Source: JBBPXY01 sp038200435 (GTDB taxonomy: Bacteria > Actinomycetota > Thermoleophilia > Solirubrobacterales > Solirubrobacteraceae). From it: a stretch of DNA of 40,721 nucleotides. A model generated the notes under the pieces. The model had not been told where the DNA came from and did not search any database. It worked only from the letters and a program-made list of their open reading frames with translations. Every line of letters begins with the position of its first letter. The stretch's first letter is position 1. This document shows positions 1 through 12,882 of the stretch, piece by piece. The stretch is from positions 1 through 40,721 of the forward strand of contig JBBPXY010000024.1 of assembly GCA_038200435.1 (NCBI GenBank), written 5' to 3'. The position numbers and the translations under genes were made by a program.

Positions 1-110
1 CCGACCCGGTCACGAACGACATGGTCATCGCGATCCTCCGCGACGAGGAGGGCCACCGCCGCCTCTTCGAGGGCTACCTGCGCGAGTACGAAGTGGAAGG
101 GCTCGCCTGA
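1..110 (+). CDS. Ferritin-like / bacterioferritin family protein, C-terminal end only
   Basis: The reading frame is open from the left edge (first full codon at 3) to a TGA at 108-110 and gives about 35 residues. The visible part contains ILRDEEGHRRLFEGYL, the E-x2-H pattern of the last helix of ferritin-like diiron proteins, where Glu and His bind iron. The rest of the gene lies outside the window, so bacterioferritin, Dps-like and other four-helix ferritin-like families cannot be told apart. Its TGA overlaps the ATG of the following aldo/keto reductase by one base (TGATG), which suggests translational coupling and a shared transcript. Confidence 0.55.
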   Translation, partial: DPVTNDMVIAILRDEEGHRRLFEGYLREYEVEGLA

Positions 111-1090
111 TGCAGACGCGCACGCTCGGAAGCGACGGGCTCGAGGTCTCGGCTCTCGGGCTCGGCTGCATGGGCATGTCGGAGTTCTACGGCTCGGCCG
201 ACGAGGGCGAGGCGATCGCGACGATCCACCGCGCGCTCGAGCTCGGCGTGTCGTTCCTCGACACCTCCGACATGTACGGGCCACACACCAACGAGCAGCT
301 CGTGGGCAAGGCGATCGCCGACCGCCGCGACCAGGTGGTGCTCGCCACGAAGTTCGGCATCCAGCGCGGAGCGGACCCCTCGCAGCGGAGCATCAACGGC
401 CGCCCCGAGTACGTGCGCGAGGCGTGTGAGGCATCGCTGCGCCGCCTCGGCGTCGATCACATCGACCTCTACTACCAGCACCGGGTCGACAAGACCGTCG
501 CCATCGAGGAGACGGTCGGCGCTATGGCCGAGCTGGTGCAGGAGGGCAAGGTGCGCCATCTCGGGCTCTCCGAGGCGGCGCCCGCGACGATCCGTCGCGC
601 GCAGGCGGTGCACCCGATTGCCGCTTTGCAGACGGAGTACTCGCTATGGAGCCGCGACCCCGAGGACGAGATTCTCCCGACGGTGCGCGAGCTGGGCATC
701 GGGTTCGTGCCCTACAGCCCGCTCGGCCGCGGCTTTCTTACCGGGCAGATCAAGTCGATCGACGATCTCGACGAGGGCGACTTCCGCCGCCATTCGCCGC
801 GGTTCGCGCTCGAGAACTTCGACAAGAACCTCGAGCTGGTCGACCGCGTGAAGGAGATCGCCTCCGAGAACGACGTGACGCCCGGCCAGCTCGCGCTCGC
901 GTGGGTGCTCGCCCAGGGAGAGGACATCGCGCCGATCCCCGGCACCAAGCGCCGCTCCTATCTCCAGGAGAACGTGGCGGCGGCCGAGATCGAGCTGAGC
1001 GAGGAGGACCTGCGCCGCCTCGACGAAGCGGCGCCGAAGGGTTCGGCGGCCGGCGAGCGTTACCCCGATATGTCGAGCGTCAACGGGTAG
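110..1090 (+). CDS. Aldo/keto reductase
   Basis: A 326-residue cytoplasmic NADP-dependent oxidoreductase of the AKR superfamily, which reduces aldehydes and ketones with a TIM-barrel enzyme. The catalytic tetrad is complete: Asp51 and Tyr56 in FLDTSDMYG, Lys81 in LATKFG and His124 in YYQHRVD. The N-terminal signature LGLGCMGMS and the late phosphate-binding stretch PIPGTKRRSYLQEN are those of the AKR11/AKR13-type enzymes often annotated as YakC or general stress protein 69-like. Length is normal for the family. The ATG overlaps the stop of the ferritin-like gene. The natural substrate cannot be read from the sequence. Confidence 0.93.
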   Translation: MQTRTLGSDGLEVSALGLGCMGMSEFYGSADEGEAIATIHRALELGVSFLDTSDMYGPHTNEQLVGKAIADRRDQVVLATKFGIQRGADPSQRSINGRPEYVREACEASLRRLGVDHIDLYYQHRVDKTVAIEETVGAMAELVQEGKVRHLGLSEAAPATIRRAQAVHPIAALQTEYSLWSRDPEDEILPTVRELGIGFVPYSPLGRGFLTGQIKSIDDLDEGDFRRHSPRFALENFDKNLELVDRVKEIASENDVTPGQLALAWVLAQGEDIAPIPGTKRRSYLQENVAAAEIELSEEDLRRLDEAAPKGSAAGERYPDMSSVNG

Positions 1091-1135
1091 GAGAAGCGGC
1101 TCAGACCTCGTCAGTCGCGCAGTAGCATTGCGGGC

Positions 1136-1921
1136 GTGGAGATAACGCCTGACGGAACCTCAGTGCCCGTCACGGTCGATCTCCCGGTCGACGAGCACGA
1201 GCTGCTGCGCGCCTACCACGAGGACGGCGACCGCGAGGCGCGCCGCGTGCTGATCGAGCGCATGATGCCGCTCGTGCGCACGCTCGCGCGGCGCTACGCC
1301 AACCGCGGCGAGGCGCTCGACGATCTCGTGCAGGTCGGTGCTGTCGGACTGATCAAGGCGGTCGACCGCTTCGATCTCTCGAGAGAGCTGCGCTTCTCGA
1401 CCTTCGCGGTGCCGACGATCCTCGGCGAGATCAAGCGCCACTTCCGCGACCGGGCGTGGGCCGTGCGCGTGTCGCGCGGGGTGCAGGAGCTGAACGCGAA
1501 GGTCACGCGCGAGGCCGACCGGCTCTCGATCGAGCTCGGCCGTTCGCCGACCATCGAGGAGATCGCCCGCGCCACCGACTCCACGCAGGAGCTCGTGCTC
1601 GAGGCCATGCAGGGCGCGCAGGCCTACTCGACGGTGCCGCTCGACGAGCCGATCGGCGACGACGGCGAGCCGGTGGCCAAGCTCGGTCGGCTCGACGGCA
1701 ACTTCGACCTGGCCGAGGAGCGCATCGAGCTCACACGCGGCCTCCAGGTGCTCGACGAGCGCGAGCGCCAGATCGTCGCGCTGCGCTTCTTCTCGGGCCT
1801 CACGCAGCGCGAGATCGCCGAGCAGGTCGGCATCTCGCAGATGCACGTCTCGCGGCTGTTGCGCCGTTCGCTCGAGCGCATGAGCGAGCACCTCGGGCGT
1901 GGCCCGGCCGCCGCGGCCTAG
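1136..1921 (+). CDS. RNA polymerase sigma factor, SigB/SigF/SigG subfamily
   Basis: A 261-residue group 3 sigma factor. Region 2 holds the core-binding and -10 recognition stretch (DLVQVGAVGLIKAVDRFD, then RFSTFAVPTILGEIKRHFRD), which is diagnostic of the SigB/SigF/SigG stress and sporulation group. Region 3 follows (about residues 120-170), and region 4 has the helix-turn-helix (LTQREIAEQVGISQMHVSRLL). The start is a GTG. A TAGCAT hexamer at 1123-1128 ends 7 nt before it and no ribosome binding site is visible, so the message may be leaderless. Members of this group are normally held by an RsbW-type anti-sigma kinase; none lies nearby, though a STAS protein is encoded at 23.7-24.0 kb. Confidence 0.93.
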   Translation: MEITPDGTSVPVTVDLPVDEHELLRAYHEDGDREARRVLIERMMPLVRTLARRYANRGEALDDLVQVGAVGLIKAVDRFDLSRELRFSTFAVPTILGEIKRHFRDRAWAVRVSRGVQELNAKVTREADRLSIELGRSPTIEEIARATDSTQELVLEAMQGAQAYSTVPLDEPIGDDGEPVAKLGRLDGNFDLAEERIELTRGLQVLDERERQIVALRFFSGLTQREIAEQVGISQMHVSRLLRRSLERMSEHLGRGPAAAA

Positions 1922-1924
1922 ACG

Positions 1925-2578
1925 GTGCCCCCCGCCGCCATCCTCGACATCGACGGCACGCTCGTCGACACGAACTACCAGCACGCACTGGCGTGGTGGC
2001 AGGCGATGCAGCAGCACGAGGTCGACGTGCCCGTCTGGCGTCTGCACCGCGCGATCGGCATGGGCGGTGACCAGCTGATCGCCTCCGTGGCGGGCGACGA
2101 GGTGGAGGAGCAGAAGGGCGACGACATCCGCGCGGCCGAGAAGCCCCTGTTCATGGCGCAGATCGCCGAGGTGCGCCTGCTCCCCGGCGCGGACGAGTTG
2201 ATCCGGGTGCTCAAAGAGCGCGGCCACGCGGTGGTGCTCTCGAGCTCGGCCAAGAGCGACGAGGTCGATCACTACCTGGGCATGCTCGAGTCGAGCGACC
2301 AAGTCGATGACCACACGATGTCCGACGACGTCGAGGCGACCAAGCCCGAGCCGGACGTCGTCGAGGCGGCGATGGAGAAGGCCGGCACCCGCGACGCGGT
2401 GATGATCGGCGACTCCGTGTTCGACTGCGAGGCCGCGAAACGGGCGGGCATCCCTTCGATCGGCCTGCTCACCGGCGGTTTCGGGCGAGCGGAGCTGCTC
2501 GAGGCCGGTGCGTCGGCGGTGTTCGATTCGATCGCCGACCTGATCGAGAACATCAGCAAGACGCCGCTCAGCGCTTGA
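1925..2578 (+). CDS. HAD superfamily hydrolase (phosphatase, subfamily IA)
   Basis: A 217-residue haloacid dehalogenase-type phosphatase resembling phosphoglycolate phosphatase and beta-phosphoglucomutase. Motif I is LDIDGTLVDT near the N-terminus (nucleophile Asp8, acid/base Asp10). Motif II is VLSSSAKS, the motif III lysine is in ATKPEPD, and motif IV is MIGDSVFDCEAA. The cap domain (about residues 17-90) contains HRAIGMGGDQL. The GTG start lies 3 nt after the stop of the sigma factor gene, so the two are probably cotranscribed. The substrate is unknown. Its last codons overlap the -35 region proposed for the ku promoter. Confidence 0.88.
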   Translation: MPPAAILDIDGTLVDTNYQHALAWWQAMQQHEVDVPVWRLHRAIGMGGDQLIASVAGDEVEEQKGDDIRAAEKPLFMAQIAEVRLLPGADELIRVLKERGHAVVLSSSAKSDEVDHYLGMLESSDQVDDHTMSDDVEATKPEPDVVEAAMEKAGTRDAVMIGDSVFDCEAAKRAGIPSIGLLTGGFGRAELLEAGASAVFDSIADLIENISKTPLSA

Positions 2579-2602
2579 ACTGGGCCGAGCGACGGGTATA
2601 AC
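2573..2602 (+). promoter_or_regulatory. Putative ku promoter with SigB/SigF-like elements
   Basis: Upstream of ku lie TTGAAC (2575-2580), a 16-bp spacer and TATAAC (2597-2602), which ends 6 nt before the ATG. The same stretch reads GCTT (2573-2576), 17 bp, GGGTAT (2594-2599), resembling the GNNT-N14-16-GGGTAY consensus known for Streptomyces SigB-type factors. Either reading gives a transcript starting at or very near the ATG. No Shine-Dalgarno sequence is present. This is a sequence match only. Confidence 0.5.
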
Positions 2603-2608
2603 CGCCTC

Positions 2609-3517
2609 ATGGCCCGCTCCATCTGGTCCGGCGCGATCTCCTTCGGGTTGGTCAACGTGCCCGTCAAGCTCTACAGCGCCGTCTCGGCGAAGACCGTGCG
2701 CTTTCACCAGCTTCACTCCGAGGACGGCGCGCGCATCAAGCAGAAGCGCGTGTGCTCGGCCGACGGCGAGGAGGTTGGCTACGAGCACATCGTCAAGGGC
2801 TACGAGATCGGCCCTGACCGCTACGTGATCATCACGCCCGACGAGCTCGAGGCCCTCGATCCCAAGGCCACGCGGGCGATCGACATCGAGGACTTCGTTG
2901 ACCTCGTCGACATCGACCCGATCTACTTCGACCACTCCTACTACCTCGCTCCCGGCACCGGCGCAGGCAAGAGCTACCGCCTGCTGATGGACGCGATGGA
3001 GCAGTCGGGCAAGGTCGCGATCGCCAAGATCGTGCTGCGCACCAAGCAGCAGCTATGCGCGATCCGCCCGGCCGGGGGAGTGCTGACCCTCTCGACGATG
3101 AACTACGGCGACGAGGTGGTGGCACCCGACTCGATCGACGAGCTCGAAGCCGCGGCCGAGGCCGACGCCTCGGATCGCGAGCTGAAGATGGCCCAGCAGC
3201 TGATCGACTCACTGGCCGGCGAGTGGGACCCTTCGAAGTACACCGACGAGTACCGTGAGCGCGTGCTCGAGTTGATCGAGCGTAAGGCCGCAGGTGAGGA
3301 GATCGCCGTGCAGCCGGCCGCTGAGGAGCCCGCCGCCGTGCCCGACCTGATGGCCGCGCTCGAAGCGAGCCTCGCCGCCGTGAAGGCCGGCGACTCGGAC
3401 TCCCCCGCCACAGCCGCGGCTGCGAAGAAGAAGAAGCCGGCGGCCGCCAAGAAGAAGGCGCCTTCGAACGGCTCTGGCGCTGCGAAGCCGAAGTCCAAGG
3501 CGAAGACCAAGTCCTGA
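2609..3517 (+). CDS. ku: Non-homologous end-joining protein Ku
   Basis: A 302-residue bacterial Ku. The homodimer forms a ring on double-strand DNA ends and recruits the LigD ligase/polymerase. The N-terminus MARSIWSGAISFGLVNVPVKL is the family signature, and the Ku beta-barrel core extends to about residue 235. The tail from about residue 270 is rich in Lys, Ala, Pro and Ser (repeated KKKKPAAAKKK-type runs), as in the basic DNA-binding C-terminal extensions of several actinobacterial Ku proteins. The ATG is chosen because it starts the signature and sits 6 nt after a -10-like TATAAC. No ligD lies in the window, so the end-joining ligase must be elsewhere. Confidence 0.96.
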   Translation: MARSIWSGAISFGLVNVPVKLYSAVSAKTVRFHQLHSEDGARIKQKRVCSADGEEVGYEHIVKGYEIGPDRYVIITPDELEALDPKATRAIDIEDFVDLVDIDPIYFDHSYYLAPGTGAGKSYRLLMDAMEQSGKVAIAKIVLRTKQQLCAIRPAGGVLTLSTMNYGDEVVAPDSIDELEAAAEADASDRELKMAQQLIDSLAGEWDPSKYTDEYRERVLELIERKAAGEEIAVQPAAEEPAAVPDLMAALEASLAAVKAGDSDSPATAAAAKKKKPAAAKKKAPSNGSGAAKPKSKAKTKS

Positions 3518-3567
3518 GAGTCCTCGTCGGCGCGTAGCCGCGCTCCGTGAGGGACATACTTCGGCCC

Positions 3568-4638
3568 GTGCCTCGCCTCCGCCGCGCCGATACCTCAGGG
3601 CCCGGGATCCTGCGCCGCCGCCGCGGCCGCGGCTTCGAGTACCTCGACGCCGATGGCGGGCGGGTCACCGACGCGGAGATCCTCGAGCGCATCCGTGATC
3701 TCGCCATACCGCCGGCCTGGCAGGAGGTGTGGATCTGCGCGCTGCCCTACGGCCACATCCAGGCGACCGGCACCGACGACGCGGGCCGGCGCCAGTACCG
3801 CTACCACGACCTCTGGCGCCAGCGCCGCGACGCCCAGAAGTTCGAGGACATGATCGCCTTCGCCCGCGCCCTGCCCGCGATGCGCCGCCGCGTCGACGCC
3901 GACCTCGCCCGTCCCGATCTCGACCGTGAGCGCGCGCTGGCCTGCGCCGCGCGCCTGCTCGACATCGGTTTCTTCCGCATCGGATCGGAGGACTACGCGG
4001 AGAAGAACGAGACGTTTGGCCTGGCCACCATCCGCCGCGACCACGTCACGTTGAAGGACGGCGTCATCACCTTCGACTACACGGCGAAGTCAGGGAAGCA
4101 GAGGGTGCAGTCCGTGGCTGACCCCGAGGTGTTCGAGATCGTCGCCCAGCTCAAGCGGCGCCGCGGCGGCCACCCGGAGCTGCTCGCCTACCGCGACGGG
4201 CGCGCCTGGCGCGACGTCAAGTCGGGCGACGTGAACGAGTACATCAAGGAGATCACCGGGGGCGACTTCAGCGCCAAGACCTTCCGGACGTGGAGCGCCA
4301 CCGTGCTGGCCGCCGTCGCTCTGGCGTCCAACGGGCGCGAGGCGCGGACTAAGACCGCGCGCAAGCGAGCCATCTCGGCGGCCGTCAAGGAGGTCTCGCG
4401 CTACCTCGGGAACACCCCGGCGGTGTGTCGCGCCTCCTACGTCGACCCGCGCGTGATCGACCGCTACGAGTCGGGCCTGACGATCGCCGAGCGCCTGGCC
4501 GAGATCGCCGACCCCGACGAGGACGAAGGCCCGGTGAGCGACCTCGACGTCGATCGCCGCGTGGAGAAGGCGGTGCTCGATCTCATCGCCGACGACGAGG
4601 ACTCGCCGGTGGTGGAGGCGATGCCCGCCGCGGCGTAG
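3568..4638 (+). CDS. DNA topoisomerase IB (poxvirus/bacterial type)
   Basis: A type IB topoisomerase that relaxes supercoils through a 3'-phosphotyrosyl intermediate. The N-terminal domain begins GPGILRRRRGRGFEYLD. The catalytic domain has the Arg-containing IGSEDYAEKNETFGLATI stretch, a lysine in DYTAKSGKQ, the HxG-like FRTWSAT region and the tyrosine nucleophile in VCRASYVDPRVI (codon at 4438-4440). The reading frame also allows a GTG at 3547. I prefer the GTG at 3568 because a CATACT hexamer (3555-3560) ends 7 nt before it, like other genes here. From 3568 the product is 356 residues, normal for the bacterial family. It follows ku by about 50 bp. Confidence 0.9.
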   Translation: MPRLRRADTSGPGILRRRRGRGFEYLDADGGRVTDAEILERIRDLAIPPAWQEVWICALPYGHIQATGTDDAGRRQYRYHDLWRQRRDAQKFEDMIAFARALPAMRRRVDADLARPDLDRERALACAARLLDIGFFRIGSEDYAEKNETFGLATIRRDHVTLKDGVITFDYTAKSGKQRVQSVADPEVFEIVAQLKRRRGGHPELLAYRDGRAWRDVKSGDVNEYIKEITGGDFSAKTFRTWSATVLAAVALASNGREARTKTARKRAISAAVKEVSRYLGNTPAVCRASYVDPRVIDRYESGLTIAERLAEIADPDEDEGPVSDLDVDRRVEKAVLDLIADDEDSPVVEAMPAAA

Positions 4639-4654
4639 GAGGGCGGGCGCACGC

Positions 4655-6814
4655 TCAGCGCGCGACGACGATGGTGCGCCGCACGGTGGTGCTGCGGTGC
4701 TCGTCGTCGAAGACGGTGAGCGTGACGCGGTAGCGGCCGCCGCGCCGGTAGACGTGCGTGGGAGCCGAGCGCCCGCTGCCCCGGTGGTCGCCGAAGTTCC
4801 AGTGGTAGACCTTGACGCGGCCGTCGGGGTCACGCGAGCGGCGGCCGTCGAAGCGCACGGTGTGACGTGCGCGCGGGTGAGCGGTCACCACGCGGAGCGA
4901 CACGAGCGGCGCGCGGTTGACGATCGTTGCGATGTGCGAGGTGGTCGCGGTCTCGCCCGCGTCGTCGGTGACGGTCAGCGTGACGCGGTAGTGGCCGTCG
5001 CGGCCGTAGACGTGACGGGGGTGGGCGCTCGTGCTCGTCTGCCTGCCACCGAAGTTCCACTTGTAGGAGACGACATGGCCGTCGGAGTCGCTCGAGCTGC
5101 GCCCGTCGAAAGAGACCGAGGTCTTGGTCAGGGTCCGGCTCGGCGAGAAGGTGAAGCGGGCGACCGGGGCGGCGTCGCGGGTGTTCAGCGCGAAGTTGCG
5201 TGTGAACCACTGGGGAAGTGTCGGGTCGACGTTCAGCCGCCCGGAGAGCTGGCTCGAGCCCCACACGAGCAGCGAGTTCGCCGGGTCGGGCGTGGCGGCG
5301 GCGTAGTCGCCCCAGCGACAGAGCGGGGCGCTCATGGGGTCGCAGCTCGTGGCGTCTCTCAGCGACTGGTCGCTGACTCCGAGGGTCAGGGCCGGCCCGA
5401 GGAAGCCCGCGGCCTGTGGCCCGCTGCGTGAGCGGGCGAAGAGGGAGGGCAGCCGGCTCGACCCGCTCAAGTTGTAGTCGAGCGCGGCGTGAGAGCCATC
5501 GCTCGCGGGCGAGATCGCGCCGTTGAAAGCGAAGCTCGACGAGTCAGAGACGGATCCGTGCTGGCGGACCTGTCCGGAGGCGGGCAACAGCTCGTACCAG
5601 CGCACGACTGCCCGGCCACCGGGCCCGTCGATAGTGTGCTGCGTCCAAATCGCCTGCACGCCGCCCGCGCGCGGATCAGCGTGGCCCACGGCCTGGGTAA
5701 AGCGAGCGTCGAGCGTGTCGAGCCGGTTGACGGTGCCGGGCTGCGGGGCGTTGCCAGGCACCTTGTACTCCGGCACCGTGAAGCGCGTTGCCGTCGCGGA
5801 GATGTTCCCCGCGGAGTCGAACCGGCGAGCCGAGAGGACGGTCCGGCCCGCGCCGTCGAAGGGCGAGTCGGCGGTGACCACGTAGCCCGTCCCCGAGCGG
5901 TCGAAGATGTTCACCGGCACGGGGGTGAACGCCGTCTCCCCGGAAGCCGTCTTGAGCGGGGCGGCGGGCTTGCCGGGCGTGGCGGGCGTGCCGCGCGTCT
6001 TGGAGAGCGACCCCTGGAAGGCGTTCTCGGCCGGGCATGTGGTGATGGTCCCGGTCGCGGGCTTGGGAACGGTGAGGATGTCGCCCGTCACGAACCCGGA
6101 CTGCTCGTTGCCGGCAATGGCGTTGTTCTGGTTGAAGAGGTTGGTGCCGAACGCGAGGTGCGTGTCGTTGTGGCCCAGCTTCGGGTAGTCCGCGAAGAAC
6201 TGCCCGCGTGTGCCGCCGAACTTCGTATCGATGTTGATGCGGAAATGGCACCAGCCCGTCGCGAGTTTCGTCGGGTCGGCCGTCTTCGACCACCCGAAGG
6301 CGAGGAAGTTGTCGCCGTTGGGGTTCGTCACGGGCGTCGACGGTCCGATGTCGTCGAGCAGGTAGAACCACCGGTTCGCGGACGGGTCCCAGATGACCTG
6401 AGGATCGAAGATGTTGTCGTTGGCATGCCCGATAAAAGTGTCGAGGCCCATGCCGTTCACCTGTCCGAGGTTGCTGCGCCCGAACACGCCGATCGTCGCG
6501 TTGACCATCTCCACGTAGTGGCTCGGGCCGATGGCCCCCGTCGAGTCCGAGGGCGTGGCTTCGTTTGTGTTCGGGTCGCCCAGCCCGCGTTGGTTCAGGC
6601 CGCCGAGAACAGTGGCGGCACGTGGCGTCGCGCTCGACCGCGCCTGCGCGCCCGGGTTGTGAGCGGCGTATTCGCGGGCTGCGGCGGCCTTGGCCGCGCG
6701 CAGCTTCGCTGCGTCAAGGGGCAGTGGCGCGTGGCTCTCGAAGGCCATCGCCGCGGCCGGAAATACGAGCAGACACAGCGCGACGAGGGTGAAGAGACGT
6801 CGCGCGCTGAGCAT
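4655..6814 (-). CDS. Secreted PKD-domain protein
   Basis: A 719-residue exported protein. Residues 1-24 form a signal peptide (basic start, hydrophobic core LFTLVALCLLVFPAA, then AMA for cleavage). The large middle part (about 60-540) has repeated short beta-like motifs (LGHNDTHLAFGTNLF, FLAFGWSKTADP, AAIWTQHTIDGPG) and no catalytic motif I recognise; a beta-propeller-like fold is possible. The C-terminus carries two PKD domains (about 549-632 and 636-718), each with the SFDG...SxDxDGxVxxYxWNFG and HxYxxxGxYxVTLTVxDD signatures. PKD domains usually mediate surface protein or polysaccharide contacts. It is divergent from the glycosyltransferase gene. Role unknown; a cell-surface location is inferred. 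Confidence 0.85.
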   Translation of the reverse strand: MLSARRLFTLVALCLLVFPAAAMAFESHAPLPLDAAKLRAAKAAAAREYAAHNPGAQARSSATPRAATVLGGLNQRGLGDPNTNEATPSDSTGAIGPSHYVEMVNATIGVFGRSNLGQVNGMGLDTFIGHANDNIFDPQVIWDPSANRWFYLLDDIGPSTPVTNPNGDNFLAFGWSKTADPTKLATGWCHFRINIDTKFGGTRGQFFADYPKLGHNDTHLAFGTNLFNQNNAIAGNEQSGFVTGDILTVPKPATGTITTCPAENAFQGSLSKTRGTPATPGKPAAPLKTASGETAFTPVPVNIFDRSGTGYVVTADSPFDGAGRTVLSARRFDSAGNISATATRFTVPEYKVPGNAPQPGTVNRLDTLDARFTQAVGHADPRAGGVQAIWTQHTIDGPGGRAVVRWYELLPASGQVRQHGSVSDSSSFAFNGAISPASDGSHAALDYNLSGSSRLPSLFARSRSGPQAAGFLGPALTLGVSDQSLRDATSCDPMSAPLCRWGDYAAATPDPANSLLVWGSSQLSGRLNVDPTLPQWFTRNFALNTRDAAPVARFTFSPSRTLTKTSVSFDGRSSSDSDGHVVSYKWNFGGRQTSTSAHPRHVYGRDGHYRVTLTVTDDAGETATTSHIATIVNRAPLVSLRVVTAHPRARHTVRFDGRRSRDPDGRVKVYHWNFGDHRGSGRSAPTHVYRRGGRYRVTLTVFDDEHRSTTVRRTIVVAR

Positions 6815-6919
6815 CCGGTCGACGGTAGCCGCTCGAAGGGCCTAGGCGCGTCGGTTCGCCACGGAGCGCGTGCTTTCCCCGCGCACCGCGGCGCAACCAG
6901 TCGCTGGTACGTTGGCGCT

Positions 6920-8266
6920 GTGCCGCGCGCCCTCGTCGGCCTGATGTTCTTCCCCCGCGGGGGCTCGTCGCACGTCGTGCGCGCGCTCGCCACGGCCCTA
7001 CCGGCCAAGGGATGGGACGTGACCATCCTCTCAGGCCACCGCGAAGGGCACGGTGACGCTCACCGCTTCTTTGCTGGGCTAGACGTACGCCCCGTGGACT
7101 TCACGCGCGCCCTGGCGGCACCCGACCCCATGCGGGCCGATCCGCCCATGCATCCCTCATACGAGGACCGGCCCGGCGCGCCCGACCGCATCTTCGCCTC
7201 GCTGGACGACGAGCTCTACGAGCACCAGGTCGCCGCTTGGTGCGAGGCGCTCGCCGGCGCCGCCGACGCCGACGTCCTGTACCTCCATCACCTGACGCCT
7301 ATGAACGAAGCCGCGGCGCGCGTGGCACCCGACGTCCCCGTCGTGAGCCACCTCCACGGGACCGAGTTGCTGATGCTCGAGGAGATCGACAAGGGCGCGC
7401 CGCCGGAGTGGACCGAGGCGAGCGCCTGGGCCGAGCGCCTGCGCCGCTGGGCCGGCCGGAGCCGCGCGATCATCACCCAGTCGGAGAGCCAGGTGCAGCG
7501 GGCGGCCGACGCGCTCGGCATCGACCCCGAGCGCTGCACGGTCGTCGCGAATGGCTTCGATCCCGAGCGGTTCGATGTGTTTGAGGTCGACCGCCGCGCG
7601 CTCTGGCAGCGGCATCTTGTCGACGATCCTCAGGGGTGGGCGCCCGGGGGTGAGCCGGGCAGCGTCGCCTACTCCGCCGAGCAGGTGGAGCGCATCACGG
7701 AGGAGCCGGTGCTCCTCTACGTCGGGCGCTTCACTGCCGTAAAGCGGATCGGGCTGCTGATCCGGGCCTTCGCGCGCGCGCAGGAAGCGAGCGGCAGCCT
7801 TGCGGCTCTCGTTCTGCTCGGCGGGCATCCCGGAGAATGGGAAGGGGAGCACCCGCTGGAAGCGATCGAAGCTTCCGGGGCACACGATGTCTTCATGGCC
7901 GGCTGGCACGATCACCAGGCACTGCCCGACTTCCTGAACGCCTCCGACGTGATCGTCCTGCCCTCGGTGCGCGAGCAGTTCGGCCAGGTGCTGGTCGAGG
8001 GCATGGCCTGCGGCCTGCCGGCGATTGCGGTGAACCGTCACGGGCCGGCGGAGATCGTCGAGGACGGGCGAACGGGCTGGCTCGTCGAGCCCGACGACGA
8101 AGGAGGCCTGGCGGCCGCGCTCGCCGAGGCGATCAAAGATGGTCCAGAGCGCCGCGAGCGGGGAGAGGCAGCGCGCGAGGTGGCTCGTGCCCGCTACGCC
8201 TGGCCGAGCCTTGCCGGGCGAGTGAGCGATGCACTCGAGAGAGCCGTAATAGAAACCCAACACTAG
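6920..8266 (+). CDS. Glycosyltransferase family 4
   Basis: A 448-residue retaining GT-B glycosyltransferase that moves a sugar from a nucleotide-sugar donor. The N-terminal Rossmann half opens with FFPRGGSSHVVRALATAL, a typical acceptor-side loop. The C-terminal donor half has VLLYVGRFTAVKRIGLLIRA and the E-x7-E motif (Glu352 and Glu360 in REQFGQVLVEGMACGLP), then RHGPAEIVEDGRTGWLV. The frame stays open far upstream (to 5489), but that part is antisense to the PKD gene and has no family similarity. The GTG at 6920 is chosen because the conserved protein begins there and TACGTT (6908-6913) ends 6 nt before it. Acceptor unknown. Confidence 0.9.
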   Translation: MPRALVGLMFFPRGGSSHVVRALATALPAKGWDVTILSGHREGHGDAHRFFAGLDVRPVDFTRALAAPDPMRADPPMHPSYEDRPGAPDRIFASLDDELYEHQVAAWCEALAGAADADVLYLHHLTPMNEAAARVAPDVPVVSHLHGTELLMLEEIDKGAPPEWTEASAWAERLRRWAGRSRAIITQSESQVQRAADALGIDPERCTVVANGFDPERFDVFEVDRRALWQRHLVDDPQGWAPGGEPGSVAYSAEQVERITEEPVLLYVGRFTAVKRIGLLIRAFARAQEASGSLAALVLLGGHPGEWEGEHPLEAIEASGAHDVFMAGWHDHQALPDFLNASDVIVLPSVREQFGQVLVEGMACGLPAIAVNRHGPAEIVEDGRTGWLVEPDDEGGLAAALAEAIKDGPERRERGEAAREVARARYAWPSLAGRVSDALERAVIETQH

Positions 8267-8330
8267 GCCGCTCGCTGGTAGCATTTCGCCGGCTTCCAGT
8301 GCTGGCCCCACCCCTCAGAGCTCCTTTCTC

Positions 8331-12875
<4,545 letters not shown>

Positions 12876-12882
12876 GGCACTT

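Noticed and set aside
1160..2935. 591-codon open frame on the minus strand
   Set aside because: It runs across three real genes on the other strand (sigma factor, HAD, ku) and has a low-complexity composition typical of antisense frames.
5489..6919. 477-codon N-terminal extension of the glycosyltransferase frame
   Set aside because: It is antisense to the PKD protein gene; the conserved GT4 sequence begins at GTG 6920, just after a -10-like element.
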